In this document: piece after piece, positions 1-10,290 of the stretch | How the letters are laid out: every line of letters starts with the position of its first letter | Position numbering within the stretch: the stretch's first letter is position 1 | Source of the DNA: Scytalidium lignicola | Lineage: Eukaryota > Ascomycota > Leotiomycetes | NCBI GenBank assembly: GCA_002812745.2 | Contig: NCSJ02000425.1 | Span: forward strand, 1-33,334 | Reading direction: 5' to 3' | DNA length: 33,334 bases | Position numbers and translations under genes: made by a program | The notes under the pieces: model-generated | What the model was told of the DNA's origin: nothing | Seen by the model: the letters and a program-made list of their open reading frames with translations, nothing else | Database searches by the model: none

Positions 1-2
1 AT

Positions 3-257
3 TAACAACAGTTAAGATATATCTTGTTTTTTTATGTTTTACTTCTTGAATTAATACTTGAAAACACTTAAACATTAATATTAGAAGAAGTTAATCTGGA
101 AAGAGAATACAAAGTTGAGAAAATCATTAGTCATAAGATACATTATAAGAAATTACAATACTTGGTTAAATGGATAAGATATTTAGAAAGTGAGAACAGA
201 TAGGAATTTACCTTTAATCTTATAGGTTATAAGGAGTTATTAAAGAAATATCATTAA
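3..257 (+). pseudogene. Ty3/Gypsy integrase tail with chromodomain (3' end of a chromovirus)
   Basis: One frame reads from the window edge to a stop at 255-257. It first gives a decayed version of the segment that precedes the chromodomain in fungal Gypsy polyproteins (FYVLLLELILENT). From about 87 it gives a chromodomain-like stretch (EYKVEKIISHK, then LQYLVKWIRYLES). A TAG at 201-203 sits where chromodomains carry the conserved Trp, so TGG to TAG by a G-to-A change explains it. Chromodomains of chromovirus integrases direct integration to particular chromatin; that is family knowledge. The rest of the element lies to the left of the window. The purine-rich tract and LTR at 937-1297 fit as its 3' end. 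I am fairly sure of the family and sure that the frame is dead. Confidence 0.8.
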
Positions 258-264
258 ACTTATC

Positions 265-670
265 CTAAAATGGATTTCCAAGCAATAAAATCATAAAGTT
301 AGAAAAGAAGAGGTTAACAGCAGAGGGGGAAGTTATACTTGAGTTAGCAGAATACAACTCTGAGGGTTGTAAGGAACTTTGTTTCTTTTGCCTCTTTTTA
401 CTCTCCTTAGTGTTTAGTTTGTCTAGAGTTTTTAGATTACAATGTACTATTTCCTTAACATGCCTTTGAAGAAAAACTTGTTGTTTATCTAAGCAGGCAA
501 GACAAGCAACGGCCTTAGCCAAAGCTTAAGAAGTCTAGGTCAAGGTAGTAAAAGTTTTCTTATGCTCAGAAGAAAGGCATTTGTCCTTGTGTTTATAAGA
601 CTCTTAAAAGAGTATATAGAAATACTCACCATCACATTTGCAGTTATTACAAACATACTCTTTGTAATGA
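265..670 (-). pseudogene. antisense Cys-containing frame inside the Gypsy 3' region
   Basis: An open frame of 85 codons on the opposite strand lies between the chromodomain stop and the 3' LTR. It extends upstream, with three stops, to about 670. The upstream part has a short Cys cluster (YVCNNCKCDGEYF, further on DKCLSS). The open part is rich in Lys, Gln and Leu (LACLDKQQVFLQRHVKE, then KTLDKLNTKESKKRQKKQ) and looks helical. From memory, a similar antisense frame with a Cys cluster followed by a basic helical segment occurs in the 3' part of other fungal Gypsy elements; that is recollection, not a search. The function is unknown. The stops at about 535-640 are CAA/CGA-type losses, so it decayed with its host element. 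A chance open frame in low-complexity DNA remains possible. Confidence 0.4.
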
Positions 671-936
671 TCAGAGTTAAGAATTATCTTATATAGTAGT
701 CCCTTTCATTCACAGAATATACAAGGTATTACTTCAATCTTGAGGTTTTAAATATAAATACTAAGACTTAATCTTTCTTAGTGTTTTCATGATTATGACC
801 ATTCTAGTAAATTGTTGTTGTTAAGACTTGAATATTTTGGTAGTATATTNAAAAAGAAGAAATGGATTAACAAACAATAAGATTGTTCATGACAATAGTT
901 AAGTGTCAAGATGATATTAATGCAAAAAGGGGATAA

Positions 937-1297
937 TGTTATGGGTTTGATTGAACAAGCTAATTAGTATAAGCCTAAGGCTTAATACACAGCAAGTGTA
1001 CATAAAGAACTTAATAATTAAGAGGTTATATAATTAGGATCATTAGATCAAAGTGATCTAATGATCTAAAGACTTAGATTAAGGGATTATAGTAATCCAA
1101 TGATCTTGTTATATTTCATTATTTATATAAGTATACTGTAAGAACATAAAAGTAAACTTCTTATGTTCAACCTAAATACATTACTAGATTTTACCTTAGA
1201 CTTAGTTGCTTGCTTATATGTTATATGTTTCTGTTGTCCTTGAACATTTACCTTACCCTTGGCTATCCAGTAACCTGGATAACGTAGTTTTGTAACA
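937..1297 (+). repeat. Gypsy LTR (family 1), probably a 3' LTR
   Basis: The segment begins TGTTATGGG and ends GTAACA, giving a TGTTA/TAACA terminal inverted repeat. It aligns along its length with the LTR at 22921-23279, including shared blocks such as TTCTGTTGTCCTTGAACAT near the 3' end. It is directly preceded by a purine tract (AAAAAGGGGATAA), as expected for a polypurine primer before a 3' LTR, and the frame to its left is a Gypsy integrase tail. No 5-bp target duplication can be tested, because the left end of the element is outside the window. Confidence 0.8.
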
Positions 1298-1789
1298 ATT
1301 ATATATAATGATTAAAACACTNAAAAAAGGAAGAACTTGTAGAATAAACTAATAATAAGATTAACAAATATATTCAAAAGTATAATTGAACCTTCTTAAA
1401 TATAATTAATTATAAACTTAGTAATAGAAAGTTACTTTTAATCAATACTTTAAGGGAAGATGAAGAAGAAATATACAATACTCTAAGAGCTTCTAAAGTT
1501 TAAACTCAGCAATAAACTTTTTTATATTTAAGTATACTATTATTAATATAAGTAAAGAACATACTTATATGTTCAAGGTTATTATCTTTGTTATAAGCAG
1601 AGAATACCCTTTTACACTTAAGTATACTACCTTTATTACAAGTAAGGAATATTCTTTTGTAAATTAAGCCTTCTTTATTATTATATTAAGTACAAAGGCA
1701 TAAGAAGGAGTTTACAAACTTAACAAAGATATACATTGAAAAAGGTAAGTATAATAATAATAAAGATAACTTTGACTTTAAACTTATTA
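1298..1789. other. AT-rich stretch between LTR and Copia gag
   Basis: Strongly AT-rich with an N at 1322. It should contain the Copia 5' leader and the start of gag, but decay prevents recognition of a start codon, a primer-binding site or a 5' LTR. Nothing here matches the region downstream of the Copia coding part at 5965-6350, so the Copia 5' LTR appears to be lost or unrecognisable. Confidence 0.4.
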
Positions 1790-2560
1790 TTTTTCGTGAT
1801 ATTTGTAAAAGGGCTAATATACTATAATAAGCTTAAGCAAAAGCCTTTTTTAATATATTAAAAAGCTTAATCTTAAACTTCTTCTATGCTAATAATACTT
1901 TAACTACTTTATCTTTTAAAGAGTTGTATATTAAAGTTTATGATTACTTTAAAGGCTTTGAATATAAGAGAAGTATATGGTTAAAGTAGAATAAAGTAAA
2001 CTTCAAGTTAATTATAACTTGAAACAAAGGTAAACTAACCTTTGAATACTTTTAACTATTCTTGAGTAAGTTATAATACCTTTAACATAGCTTAAACCTT
2101 ACCTTATAAAATAACACTTTCATTTATAATAAGTTGATTATTACTTGTCAAGACATATTAACTTATTAATATATTTGTTTTAAGTTATCACTAACTATTA
2201 TTAACTTACTCAACAACTTATGTTTATCAATTATAATATAAAAGAAAGTAAATAATATTATTTAAACTAATGCTTTCTTTACAAATTATTATTATCATAA
2301 GTAAGGTTATTATCCTTTTACCTAGAATAACTAGTTAAGAAGACAATTCAATAAGAAATACTGTTTTATATATAAGAAAGAAGGTTGTATATTATATAAC
2401 CATATTAAGAAGGAGTATAAGGAGTCAAAAAGTTACTTTAAGAAGTAATTTAATCAATAATTCAACAAGATATTTCATCAATATCTTATTGAGTTTAAAG
2501 GTAAAGAAGTTATAAACCTTAATAACAATAACTTTAATGATCTTAAAGACTTCAAAAACT
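1790..2560 (+). pseudogene. Copia gag with zinc knuckle (dead)
   Basis: The frame gives a Copia-type gag core (LIIFRDICKRA, then FKELYIKVYDYFKGFEYKRS) with stops at Gln or Trp positions. At 2362-2404 is a nucleocapsid knuckle reading CFIYKKEGCILYNH. This matches the CX2CX4CX4H layout of fungal Copia elements except that the second Cys has become Tyr, a TGT-to-TAT change. Downstream are a basic stretch and FNKIFHQYLIEFKGKE. Gag normally packages element RNA in cytoplasmic particles; this copy cannot be translated through. The same gag family appears reversed at 20985-21480. Confidence 0.75.
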
Positions 2561-2809
2561 TTGAAGACCTTGAAGTACTTATGGTAATCATTAAGAATGA
2601 CAAAGATCAAGGCTTTACTTCTATATAAAAGCTTATTGAAAACTACATTACCTTTATTAGTATTATCAATTCAACAAATGCAATTAAAGCTTTAGCATTC
2701 CTTGTCAATCATGCTTTTGAACATGTACTTACAACTCAACATACTATTATAAACTATAACAAAAAGAACCCCTTTACATATAATATTATTATTACCTTTA
2801 AATATACAT

Positions 2810-3990
2810 CAAAGACATTTTATAATATTATAATCAACATAAGTATGTTAAGAAAGTTTATAACTGGTTATAATCAGTATATTGCTTACCAAAACCTTGA
2901 CAATACTGTTTCAATTGATGAATCTATAAAAGATAGTATATTTGTACAGTTTAGAATAAGCATTACAAGTTTAATTAGTTTAATTGATGTTTACACCTCT
3001 TTTGACAAGGTCTAATTCTATATTATCAATGTAAACACCTTATTTTTACTTTTACTAGCTGATATAGATTGTTTAAGCATTTATTACAATAATATTAAAA
3101 ACAAGCTTGTTACTTCTAATGATGAGATATTTGTAATTCGATGTTTTAACTATATGTTTTGACTATAAGATAACTCTTTATACACTTTCTTAATAGACTC
3201 TTTTAATAATAATATATACTACTTAACCAAAGTTAAATTATGTTGTCTATACTGTTATTTTAACTACTTATTAGTTAAAAGGTTATGCAGAATTCTAAAG
3301 TGTTCAAGGTATAAGGTCAACAATAAAGTACTTTAACACCTTACTTAATTCTGTGACTATTATTAAAAACACAGTAAATTACCTAGCAGATTCAAGTTTA
3401 CCCTTCAAGATGATGTCAAATTCAATTATACAATTTTAGTTGATATTATATATATTAATAACAAGCTTGTTTTACATATTATCAATGAAGTTATAAACTT
3501 TTAAGCTGTTCAATAGTTATAGAATATCTTTGTAAAATACATTTAAGATACTTTACAGACTTGTTAGATTAATACTTACCTTAAACTTCCTGAATTAATT
3601 ACTCATAACATTAGTAAGAGCTTTATCAACAAGGATTTCAAACATCTTATTATTATGATAAACATCTCTACTAAGTATATACTTGTAAAAATACACTGGT
3701 CAATTAAAAAGGTTAAATGCTATTATACTATCTTATGTTAAGCATATCAAATTGTTTTTGAGAAGTTCTTTGATCTCAACAAGGATATAGCCTTACAAAT
3801 GGCTATCAAGGTTATAAATGATATAGTAAGCCTTAACAACCTTATACTAACTTTACTTATCTTTAAGGCATTCCCTTGTATGTTAGAACTTAATGCTCTT
3901 GCCCCTTCAGTAGCTTAACAAGCTATAACAGTTAAAAAGGCTATGAACAAGATCAAGGCTTATCATGCTTAAAGATAAGTACAAGATGCC
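2810..3990 (+). pseudogene. Copia protease and integrase (dead)
   Basis: The protease region starts near 2815, reading FYNIIINISML where the family has a hydrophobic stretch followed by Asp-Thr/Ser-Gly. The catalytic Asp is now Asn and the Gly is lost, both by transitions. The segments NTLFLLLLADID and KNKLVTSNDE follow, typical of the protease/integrase linker. Integrase follows from about 3300 with a zinc-binding remnant (LCRILKCSRYKV, then FCDYY) and core segments (NYTILVDIIYI, ELITHNISKSF, TKYILVKIHWSIKKV). Core positions expected to be Asp are partly changed. Integrase would join element cDNA to host DNA. At least eight stops interrupt the segment. Confidence 0.78.
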
Positions 3991-4399
3991 TTGAATCAAC
4001 AAAATGAACTCTTAACAATGGTTATTCATGACTTACTACTCAATTTAAATGTGCTTATATAGTATAAGGGTAATGAAGAGCATATTAAAAGCTAGAAAAG
4101 CTTATTCAAGTTGCTAGAAATGAACAACAAGACTTGTAAACTACAATTACTAAATAGCCTTACAGAGTTCAAGAGTATTATAGTAAAATCATACTTGAAA
4201 GAACATAACGTTCAAGAATTACAAAATACTCAACAATTATAAAATGCTTAAGAAATCTAATATGATAAGGATATAATTCAAGCTGAACCTTAACTAGCAT
4301 TAATTATACTTATAAAATTACCTAAACAATGTTATAACAAACCTTGAAAGAATATTGTTTAAGCTTTAATAGTTAATATTATAATTTATATATAATAAG

Positions 4400-5935
4400 A
4401 ACTTTGAATTATACTTTTAACAGAGTAATTTAAGGAATCTCAACATAAGGAAATCAATAAGCTACTTGAAAAGAGTATATTCAAAGTTATACTTATATTA
4501 TTTGTCTTAAAAGGTGTTAGAATCTTTAATTCTAAGTTTGTTAATAAGGTTAAGAATGTTAGAATAAGCTTAGCCTTCGAAAAGTTATACTTAGTTGTTC
4601 AAGCTTATAATAATGTTAAAAAGGACTTGATTTTGACTTAATTACTTATAATCCAACAAGTTAGTCAGTACTTGATTTTAACTATTATAATTATAATATT
4701 AGAGAAAAAGCTTTACTTATAAGATATATTACAAGCTTATGTCTAATTGAATATAGACTTAAATCATGATTTTTATATTTATCCTCTTATAAAGTTAAGC
4801 ATAAGAGAAGACATTGTTTTAAAGGTTGTCAAGCCTTTATACAAAGTCTTTAAAGTAAGGAATTATTAATTTAATACTTATTATTACTATTATGTTGAAC
4901 AACTTCAAATGAGCTAATTTACATATAACCTTTGTTTATTGTATACTAATACCTTTAGATTTGGAATTGTTAGCTTACAGACTAATGATATACTATTTTA
5001 AACTGATAACACCTTTGTAAACATTAAGCAAAAAAAAGCTTAAATTTCAGGCTAAGGTTAAGGAAATACTTATAATTAATAACTTGATTAAATTCAATAG
5101 TAACTTGATTACCCTAAATAATAACTTGATTTCCTTCAATTAGGAATAACAATATAAGAACCTTAAGCTTGTTAACTCTTAACCATTAAACCTTGTCAGT
5201 ACAAGAGAAACCTTATAAAAGGTAATAATACTTAAAGACTAGTATATAACTCAAAAAGCTTAAGAAGTATATATAATTATTATTAGCTAACTAGAAGTTA
5301 CTTTTGATCTTTCCTTTATTGTTTAGATGGTCAATCCTTAAGAGAAAGACATTAAAGCATTTAACAAGCATTTATAATAACAGATTAACAATGTTAAAAG
5401 AAGCCTTAAGTATATACTACTTAATTATAATTCTCTTCAGTTATTAGTGTTCATAAATGCTTCTTTTATAAATAATACAAACTTCTCCTTATAGATTAAA
5501 TATGTAATTGTACTTATAAACATCAATATAAAGGGAAATATTGTCTACTAGTCTTTAATCAAGTGCAAGAGGGTTATCAGAAGTATATTAGCCTTAGAAC
5601 TTTATACTATAACTTATAGATTTGATATTAAGGCTGCCTTGAAGTTGATTATTAAGAGAATCCTTGAAATGACTATTCTACTTATTCTTTACACTGATTT
5701 AAAGTCGTTGTATGATTGCCTTGTCAAATTGGGTATTATACAGGAGAAATGACTTATGGTAGACCTTATGTGTCTATGCTAATCATATGAACATCAGGAG
5801 ATTATTAAGGTTAAGTAGATTGATGGTAATAGTAATCCTGCAGATTCTATGACAAAATCCAAGGCTTGTAGAGTACTCAGAGACTTAATTGACAAGAACG
5901 AAGTTAGCTTACATATAATGGAATAAGTAGAATGA
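4400..5935 (+). pseudogene. Copia reverse transcriptase and RNase H (dead)
   Basis: Reverse transcriptase is recognisable from about 4425 (EINKLLEKSIFKVIL, GVRIFNSKFVN, AFEKLYLVVQAYN). Its LQTND segment near 4978 corresponds to the catalytic Asp-Asp pair, with the first Asp changed to Asn by GAT to AAT. RNase H begins near 5440 (VFINASFINNTNFS) and contains RVIRSILALELYT, YTDLKSLYDCLVKL (about 5690) and NPADSMTKSKACR (about 5835), which is diagnostic for Copia RNase H. The stops TGA, TAA and TAG lie at expected Arg and Gln positions. This is the clearest coding homology in the first 6 kb. Confidence 0.85.
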
Positions 5936-5964
5936 AAAGAGCTTGGAACTGAAGGAATTAAAGG

Positions 5965-6350
5965 TGTTATAGGGGTCTNAAAAAAAGTTATGGAATTATA
6001 AGAGTATTATGAGGAGTTTAAAAGTAAGATAAAATTATGGAGCTTTTTATAATGCCTTTGTGTACTTACAAGAGCCTTTATATTCGTTACTGTCTTTTCA
6101 GTCTACTACTGTTTTTCTATTGTTTTTACAACTTTTACAATTGCTATTACTTTTAGTTGTTGCCAGTATTGGCATGGTCACATGTAGGCTAGAATCACAT
6201 GTAGATTAAGTGCATGTGTAGATAAGATAAGGCTAGTTCGGTTGCGGTAGGGGAGGGCAGTACTGCACAGCAGTACTCCTTATATAACTACCGCAGTATG
6301 AACTTACCTATAGCTAACAACAATCAACTACCATATCAACATGTATTACC
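5965..6350 (+). repeat. presumed Copia 3' LTR region, end not resolved
   Basis: It starts with TGTTATAGGGG right after a purine tract downstream of RNase H, as a 3' LTR would. The distal part (about 6140-6340) is GC-richer than the coding part. It contains the inverted repeat TGCGGTAG (6243-6250) and CTACCGCA (6289-6296), which flanks two direct GCAGTACT copies and a TATATAA. That layout would suit an LTR promoter. A CAACA end near 6341 is possible. No second copy is present in the window, so the boundary and the LTR assignment remain inferred. Confidence 0.4.
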
Positions 6351-6370
6351 TCCATATATTGGAGATGTAC

Positions 6371-6389
6371 GTTCACCGTAGAGGTGAAC
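6371..6389. repeat. perfect 7-bp stem hairpin
   Basis: GTTCACC, a 5-nt loop, then GGTGAAC. It lies next to the truncated end of the Tc1-like relic. It could be a terminal hairpin of a non-autonomous element or a transcription-level structure; nothing in the window decides this. Confidence 0.45.
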
Positions 6390-6394
6390 CGACA

Positions 6395-6611
6395 CTTATA
6401 ATAACTAATAAACCAATTAATTATCTTGTTAACAGTTTTATCTGAGACTTTACAAGGTTTACTAGTTGATTTCTAAATATAGTCAGGCTTTTTTNAACTA
6501 TTCTCTTGTTGTAGATTGAGGAACTCTAAGTTTCCAAGTTACATCATGTTTAGAATAACCTTGTTCGATATAATCCTTATATTGTATATGTGTAAGAGTA
6601 TTCCAAGCCAT
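6395..6611 (-). pseudogene. Tc1/mariner-like transposase N-terminal relic
   Basis: From an ATG at 6611 a 37-codon frame reads through YKDYIEQGYSKHDVTWKLRVPQSTT. This has the spacing of a transposase helix-turn-helix in which the second helix is followed by a (V/P)-X-S-T recognition segment. A stop and an N in an A-run at 6495 follow. In the next frame the sequence resumes as KPCKVSDKTVNKIINWF, which resembles the second helix-turn-helix and its preceding arginine/lysine-proline linker in Tc1-family enzymes. Homology then fades near 6395, so the DDE catalytic domain is absent. These two DNA-binding segments would recognise terminal inverted repeats; none are identified here. Another HTH-carrying transposase family is possible. 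Confidence 0.45.
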
Positions 6612-6796
6612 AGTAAAAGAAATAAAAGTGTAAGAATGAATGAAAGAGTAGTACTATACTGCAAAAGGGGGTAAATAAATAGTACATGATTGTATGGTAA
6701 AAGTGGTATGTTGTTAGAGCTCACCGCTTAGCAAGGGTGTGCGACTCATTTCTTGTACCCCTTATCGTACCAGGAAATGGTTGACACAAAAGTTAG

Positions 6797-7045
6797 TTTG
6801 GCACTAAAAGACTATTAGTACTAACGCATAGTTAGTACTATAATCCAATTGGTGCCAAGAAGCTAATAGTACCATTAAACTACTGGTACAAACCACTTGT
6901 TAGTACTACATAACCATTTATACTTAAGAATGGTTGATACAAGTGTGTAACTGGTACAAAGAAACAATTAGTGCCAAAAGACTATTGGTACTATAAAATT
7001 ACAAATACAAATAAGATGTTGGTACTACAGAATTAATACTACGAA
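6797..7045. repeat. cluster of TAGTAC / TGGTAC / GGTGCC words
   Basis: About a dozen short words of the form TAGTACTA, TGGTACAA or TTGGTGCCAA, in both orientations, lie within 250 bases. Two 18-base blocks, AAAAGACTATTAGTACTA at 6806 and AAAAGACTATTGGTACTA at 6975, form a direct repeat 169 bases apart with one difference. The pattern resembles a subterminal repeat region of a DNA transposon or a decayed tandem array. No coding sequence is seen in it. Confidence 0.55.
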
Positions 7046-7731
7046 GAAGTAATTAGTATAAATAAATAGTTAACACAAAGGAACCATAGCAGGAATCTGC
7101 GCTGTGCACATAATGCTTGCCGCCTCCTAGGACCGGTGAGAGTCCCAAGACTTCCTGCAGTCCTGGGAGCTTATAGATTCCTAGGAGTAAGCTGGGGAGA
7201 GGTTAAAATTACGATAGATTCTAAATGCAAAGCAAGTATAAGAAATAAAAGCTACACCATCCTATCTCAATTGATCTCTCTTATCGTAACATGTCTTGCT
7301 CGTGACGATTTCACTAATCCAGGATATAACAACTGTCAAGCCAAATCAAGAGCATATAATAACAACGTCGAAGCCTAACAAGCACTGGCATACAATGTCC
7401 ATCATAGCCTTGACTCAATCTAGGTAGGCCTTAAGCTTACTACAAGCAAAAGAAGGTCTGCAAGGCTATACCAGTAGCCTACAAACTAGCTCCCCCTTAA
7501 AAACAATCTTCTATTCTCACACAGCAGCTAAGGCCTCGCTTAATTTGGTCTCGCCCTGAAGAAAGCTACTTAGGACAAGCAAGTAACCTCGCAAACGCAT
7601 AACTGGTTATGAGTTTACTTAGGAAGCACGCTGTGAGAATAGTATATAATCGAGAAAGGGCACAGAAGGAAAGAAAAGACAAGGCAAACGCAAGCTTTGT
7701 GGCTATGCACTCTTGGTATATCATTAAAGTA
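7046..7731. other. no recognisable gene; GC-richer flank of the recombinase
   Basis: Base composition rises sharply here compared with the flanks. Short open frames exist on both strands but none matches a family I know or shows a coherent domain. It is downstream of the DUF3435 frame and is most likely the 3' untranslated part or flank of the same element. Confidence 0.4.
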
Positions 7732-9850
7732 CTAAGAAACGGTCCCGTGGATGTTCTCTGCATGATTCTGGAGATGCTGCTTGTGCTGTAGCCCCATTCG
7801 ACAGACCTTATACCGGAGCCGATCCCCTTCTCTGATGTAGGCCAGATGCTTCCGCTTGAAGTGCTTTGTCAAGTCTCCTAGACTAGCAAACTTGTAAGTA
7901 TGCTTTTCGAACGGCAAGCTCTGCTTCCCTAAGCAGAGGAAGCAGGTAGTAGTCCTCTTCTCGGTAAACACTAACAACATAACGTCACTTAACACTTACT
8001 TCTTAGCCTAGGCGGCTGCTAACTAGGGGCTAGTCTCCTTCGACGGCATTGGACTTGCCCGTCGCGTCAACGACCTTTTGCATGGTAGGGCAGTAGCTCC
8101 CCCCTCCTGGAAGTAGCAGTAGGCAGCGACTGCATCGATACCTGCATTGTGGCAGCGGAACTCTCCTTCGATAGTTGTGCACAGGAGCGTCATCAGCGTC
8201 TCCGCCAAGCGCTTCTGGAGCGGGGGCATCTCATCGTTGTGGTCCAAGGTGGTCTTCATGTCCTAGCACTCTTGAACGTACTTGAGGAGTGCCATTCTCA
8301 GCCGTTGCCTGGTGTTGAAGATCGCGTGGCCGATGATCCGGTACCTAGGCTGCTATGTCACCGTGCCCTGGAAGCGGCACTTCTACTTCTCTTGCTCTGC
8401 AACGAGGCGGCAGATGACGGGATCCTGATTGACGGACAGGGTTTCCTCGGGCATGAGTTCTTGTAGCCGGTCAGGATTGATCCAGCGAGTCATCCGGCAG
8501 GCCGCCTGCATCAGGTCGTGCTGAGGTTCGTAGCCGGAGATGATAGCTCATGTGTCAGCGGTGATCTTCCGCCGAAGATAATGCTTGATGAAGGTGTCAA
8601 TCTTGGTATATTGCATCATCATGTTCTGGAGCACGTCGCTCACGTCACCTGTTAGTCCACGGTTAGCATATCACACTGCGGGTAGGGGCAAGCTTACAAG
8701 AAGGAGGCCACATGATACGCACCACTCTGGTTAAAAGCGTTGCCTGCACCGTATCAAAGGCAGTACAGACGCGTAATCTGCAAGAACCCAGTGAGCACAC
8801 CAAGCCACTTCATCCACTTCAAGAGGGTCATGTACAGCAGTAGCTAGTCAGGCAAGATCTCCCAGCCATACAACGTCCTGATAGACTTGCGGAAGACAAG
8901 GATATCAGCCATCTCCGGCTTCAGATGCAAGGGCAGTTGCTCATAGCCAAGCAGGATATCCAACTCGCTGATCCTCTCGGCCAATGTGAGACTCAAGGCC
9001 AAAAACGTATTATCAGCAAAGATAAGGTCTAGGAGAGCGACATGCAGACTGAGGATCAAGGACGGATCAAAGATAATCTCAAGGAGTACAAACATATTCT
9101 TAGCTTTTATATAAGTCGTACGTCTCGGCTAAGATGAGAGAGGAAGGGGAATTGGGAGGGGGGGAGGGGGAGGAATGAGAAAAGGCCTAAGGTCAGGCTT
9201 ACACATCTTTGGTACTAAGATACTTCTTCATGAACTTGTACATGAACTCGATCAAGAGCTGATGGGGTCCGCTACTAAGGTCTTGGAGCAAGGTCACTAC
9301 AATATCGCCATAGCGAAGCTTCAAGAGCACTGAAGGTCGGTTTGCAAAGAAGATAACTAGCTAGCCAAAGAGGTTGATCTTGATATAGTGCCGGCCATGT
9401 AGGTACCTCTGCTCCATCGTGGTCAAGTTGGTCTACAAGACGCCTGCAAAATCCTTAATATACATCATGACGTTATCATACTTCTTTGTCAACAGGCAAT
9501 ACTTCTTCGCCAACTTCTTGAGGACTTGCAACAAATGCTTCATTAACCCTCATCTACCTTGATTCAGACTAGGTTAAGCAAGCAAACAGGAAACGCTACT
9601 CACCCAATGCATGTGACAGTTCATCTTCCCCTTGATCTTCTCTCTAATTGCTCATTCGTACACAAGCCAGAAAACCTTCCAGTATGTCCCAAGCATGCTA
9701 GCCGACTGAATGCCAGCAAGCCTCCTCCCACCCTACCCCTAACATTGATTCAACATCCATTCGAAGAAAGCCTTGAGAATACGGCGAGAGATAACCTGGA
9801 TTACCTAGAGGGACGACGGCGATGACGATCAAAAGTAAAGAAGTAAGGCC
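7732..9850 (-). pseudogene. DUF3435-type tyrosine recombinase with C2H2 tail (dead)
   Basis: Read from 9850 downwards, several frames together give the order of a fungal DUF3435/FluG-like protein. Near the N-terminus are FFEWMLNQC and LGTYWKVFWLVYE. A probable intron follows, beginning GTGAGT near 9600. Then come LKKLAKKYCLL, LTTMEQRYLHGRHYIKI, ANRPSVLLKLRYGDIVV, ADILVFRKSIRTLYG and DTFIKHYLRRKITADT. The last carries the KHY segment with the likely catalytic Tyr, while the upstream catalytic His position reads Tyr. The C-terminus (about 7735-7945) is a paired zinc finger (CFLCLGK, HFKRKH, KVC, HLQNHAENIH) with one Cys changed to Tyr. Family members are tyrosine recombinases, some of which mobilise Starship elements. 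Stops such as TAG for CAG, plus a frameshift near 9780, kill it. Confidence 0.75.
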
Positions 9851-10290
9851 GAAGATATGAAGGAGAAGCCTGCTGCCCAAGCAATAACAACGAGCAAAGG
9901 AGGAGAAGAGAGGTAAAGCAAAGGACAACGATAGTTAAGTATAAGAGGTTTGGTAGAAAGAGGATAAAGAAGGAAAGCAAGATAGACAAATAAATATAAG
10001 GGCTACCATCTTAATCCACAAGGGGATGGTGATAAAGAGAAGCCGTTTTCTACCCCCCTCCATCCCAAAGCATTGAACGAGAATCAGAGAAGTAATTCTC
10101 TAGATGATGACTTCAACCAACTCACTTATTTTTGGTGTTCTTACAGCGATCAGTCAGCAAGGGTCTTGTATGGTCACGCCGCCTTGGCTACCAAGTACAC
10201 AAGCAGTAGAGCAACGTAAGATTTTGACAAGTCAGCTGCGGAAAGCAACGACGAAACTGGCCAAAAACAATAGCCAATTTGCCGTCTAGT
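9851..10290. other. upstream region of the recombinase, no gene assigned
   Basis: The - strand here is pyrimidine-rich (long runs such as CTTTCCTTCTTTATCCTC), as fungal promoter and 5' leader regions often are. The GC-richer island ends abruptly at about 10290. A 61-codon + strand frame at 10104-10289 shows no recognisable domain. The true start of the recombinase may lie in this stretch. Confidence 0.35.

Larger units (their letters stand above)
1480..5964 (+). mobile_element. Ty1/Copia retrotransposon, decayed, nearly full coding length
   Basis: Domains occur in the Copia order on one strand: gag with a zinc knuckle, protease, integrase, reverse transcriptase, RNase H. Integrase before reverse transcriptase separates it from Gypsy. 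Stops are frequent throughout and mostly TAA or TAG at expected Gln positions. The reading frame shifts in places, some of which may be single-base errors near A/T runs. The RNase H end is followed by a purine-rich tract (GAAGGAATTAAAGG) and then TGTTAT at 5965, as at an internal/3' LTR junction. The left boundary is not resolved. Confidence 0.85.

Noticed and set aside
7136..7378. An 80-codon + strand frame
   Set aside because: No recognisable domain, and it lies downstream and antisense to the recombinase. Probably a chance frame in GC-richer DNA.
7046..10290. A complete Starship giant element
   Set aside because: Only a decayed recombinase is seen. There are no terminal repeats or target sites, and no cargo genes. 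The neighbours are ordinary retrotransposons and a Helitron.
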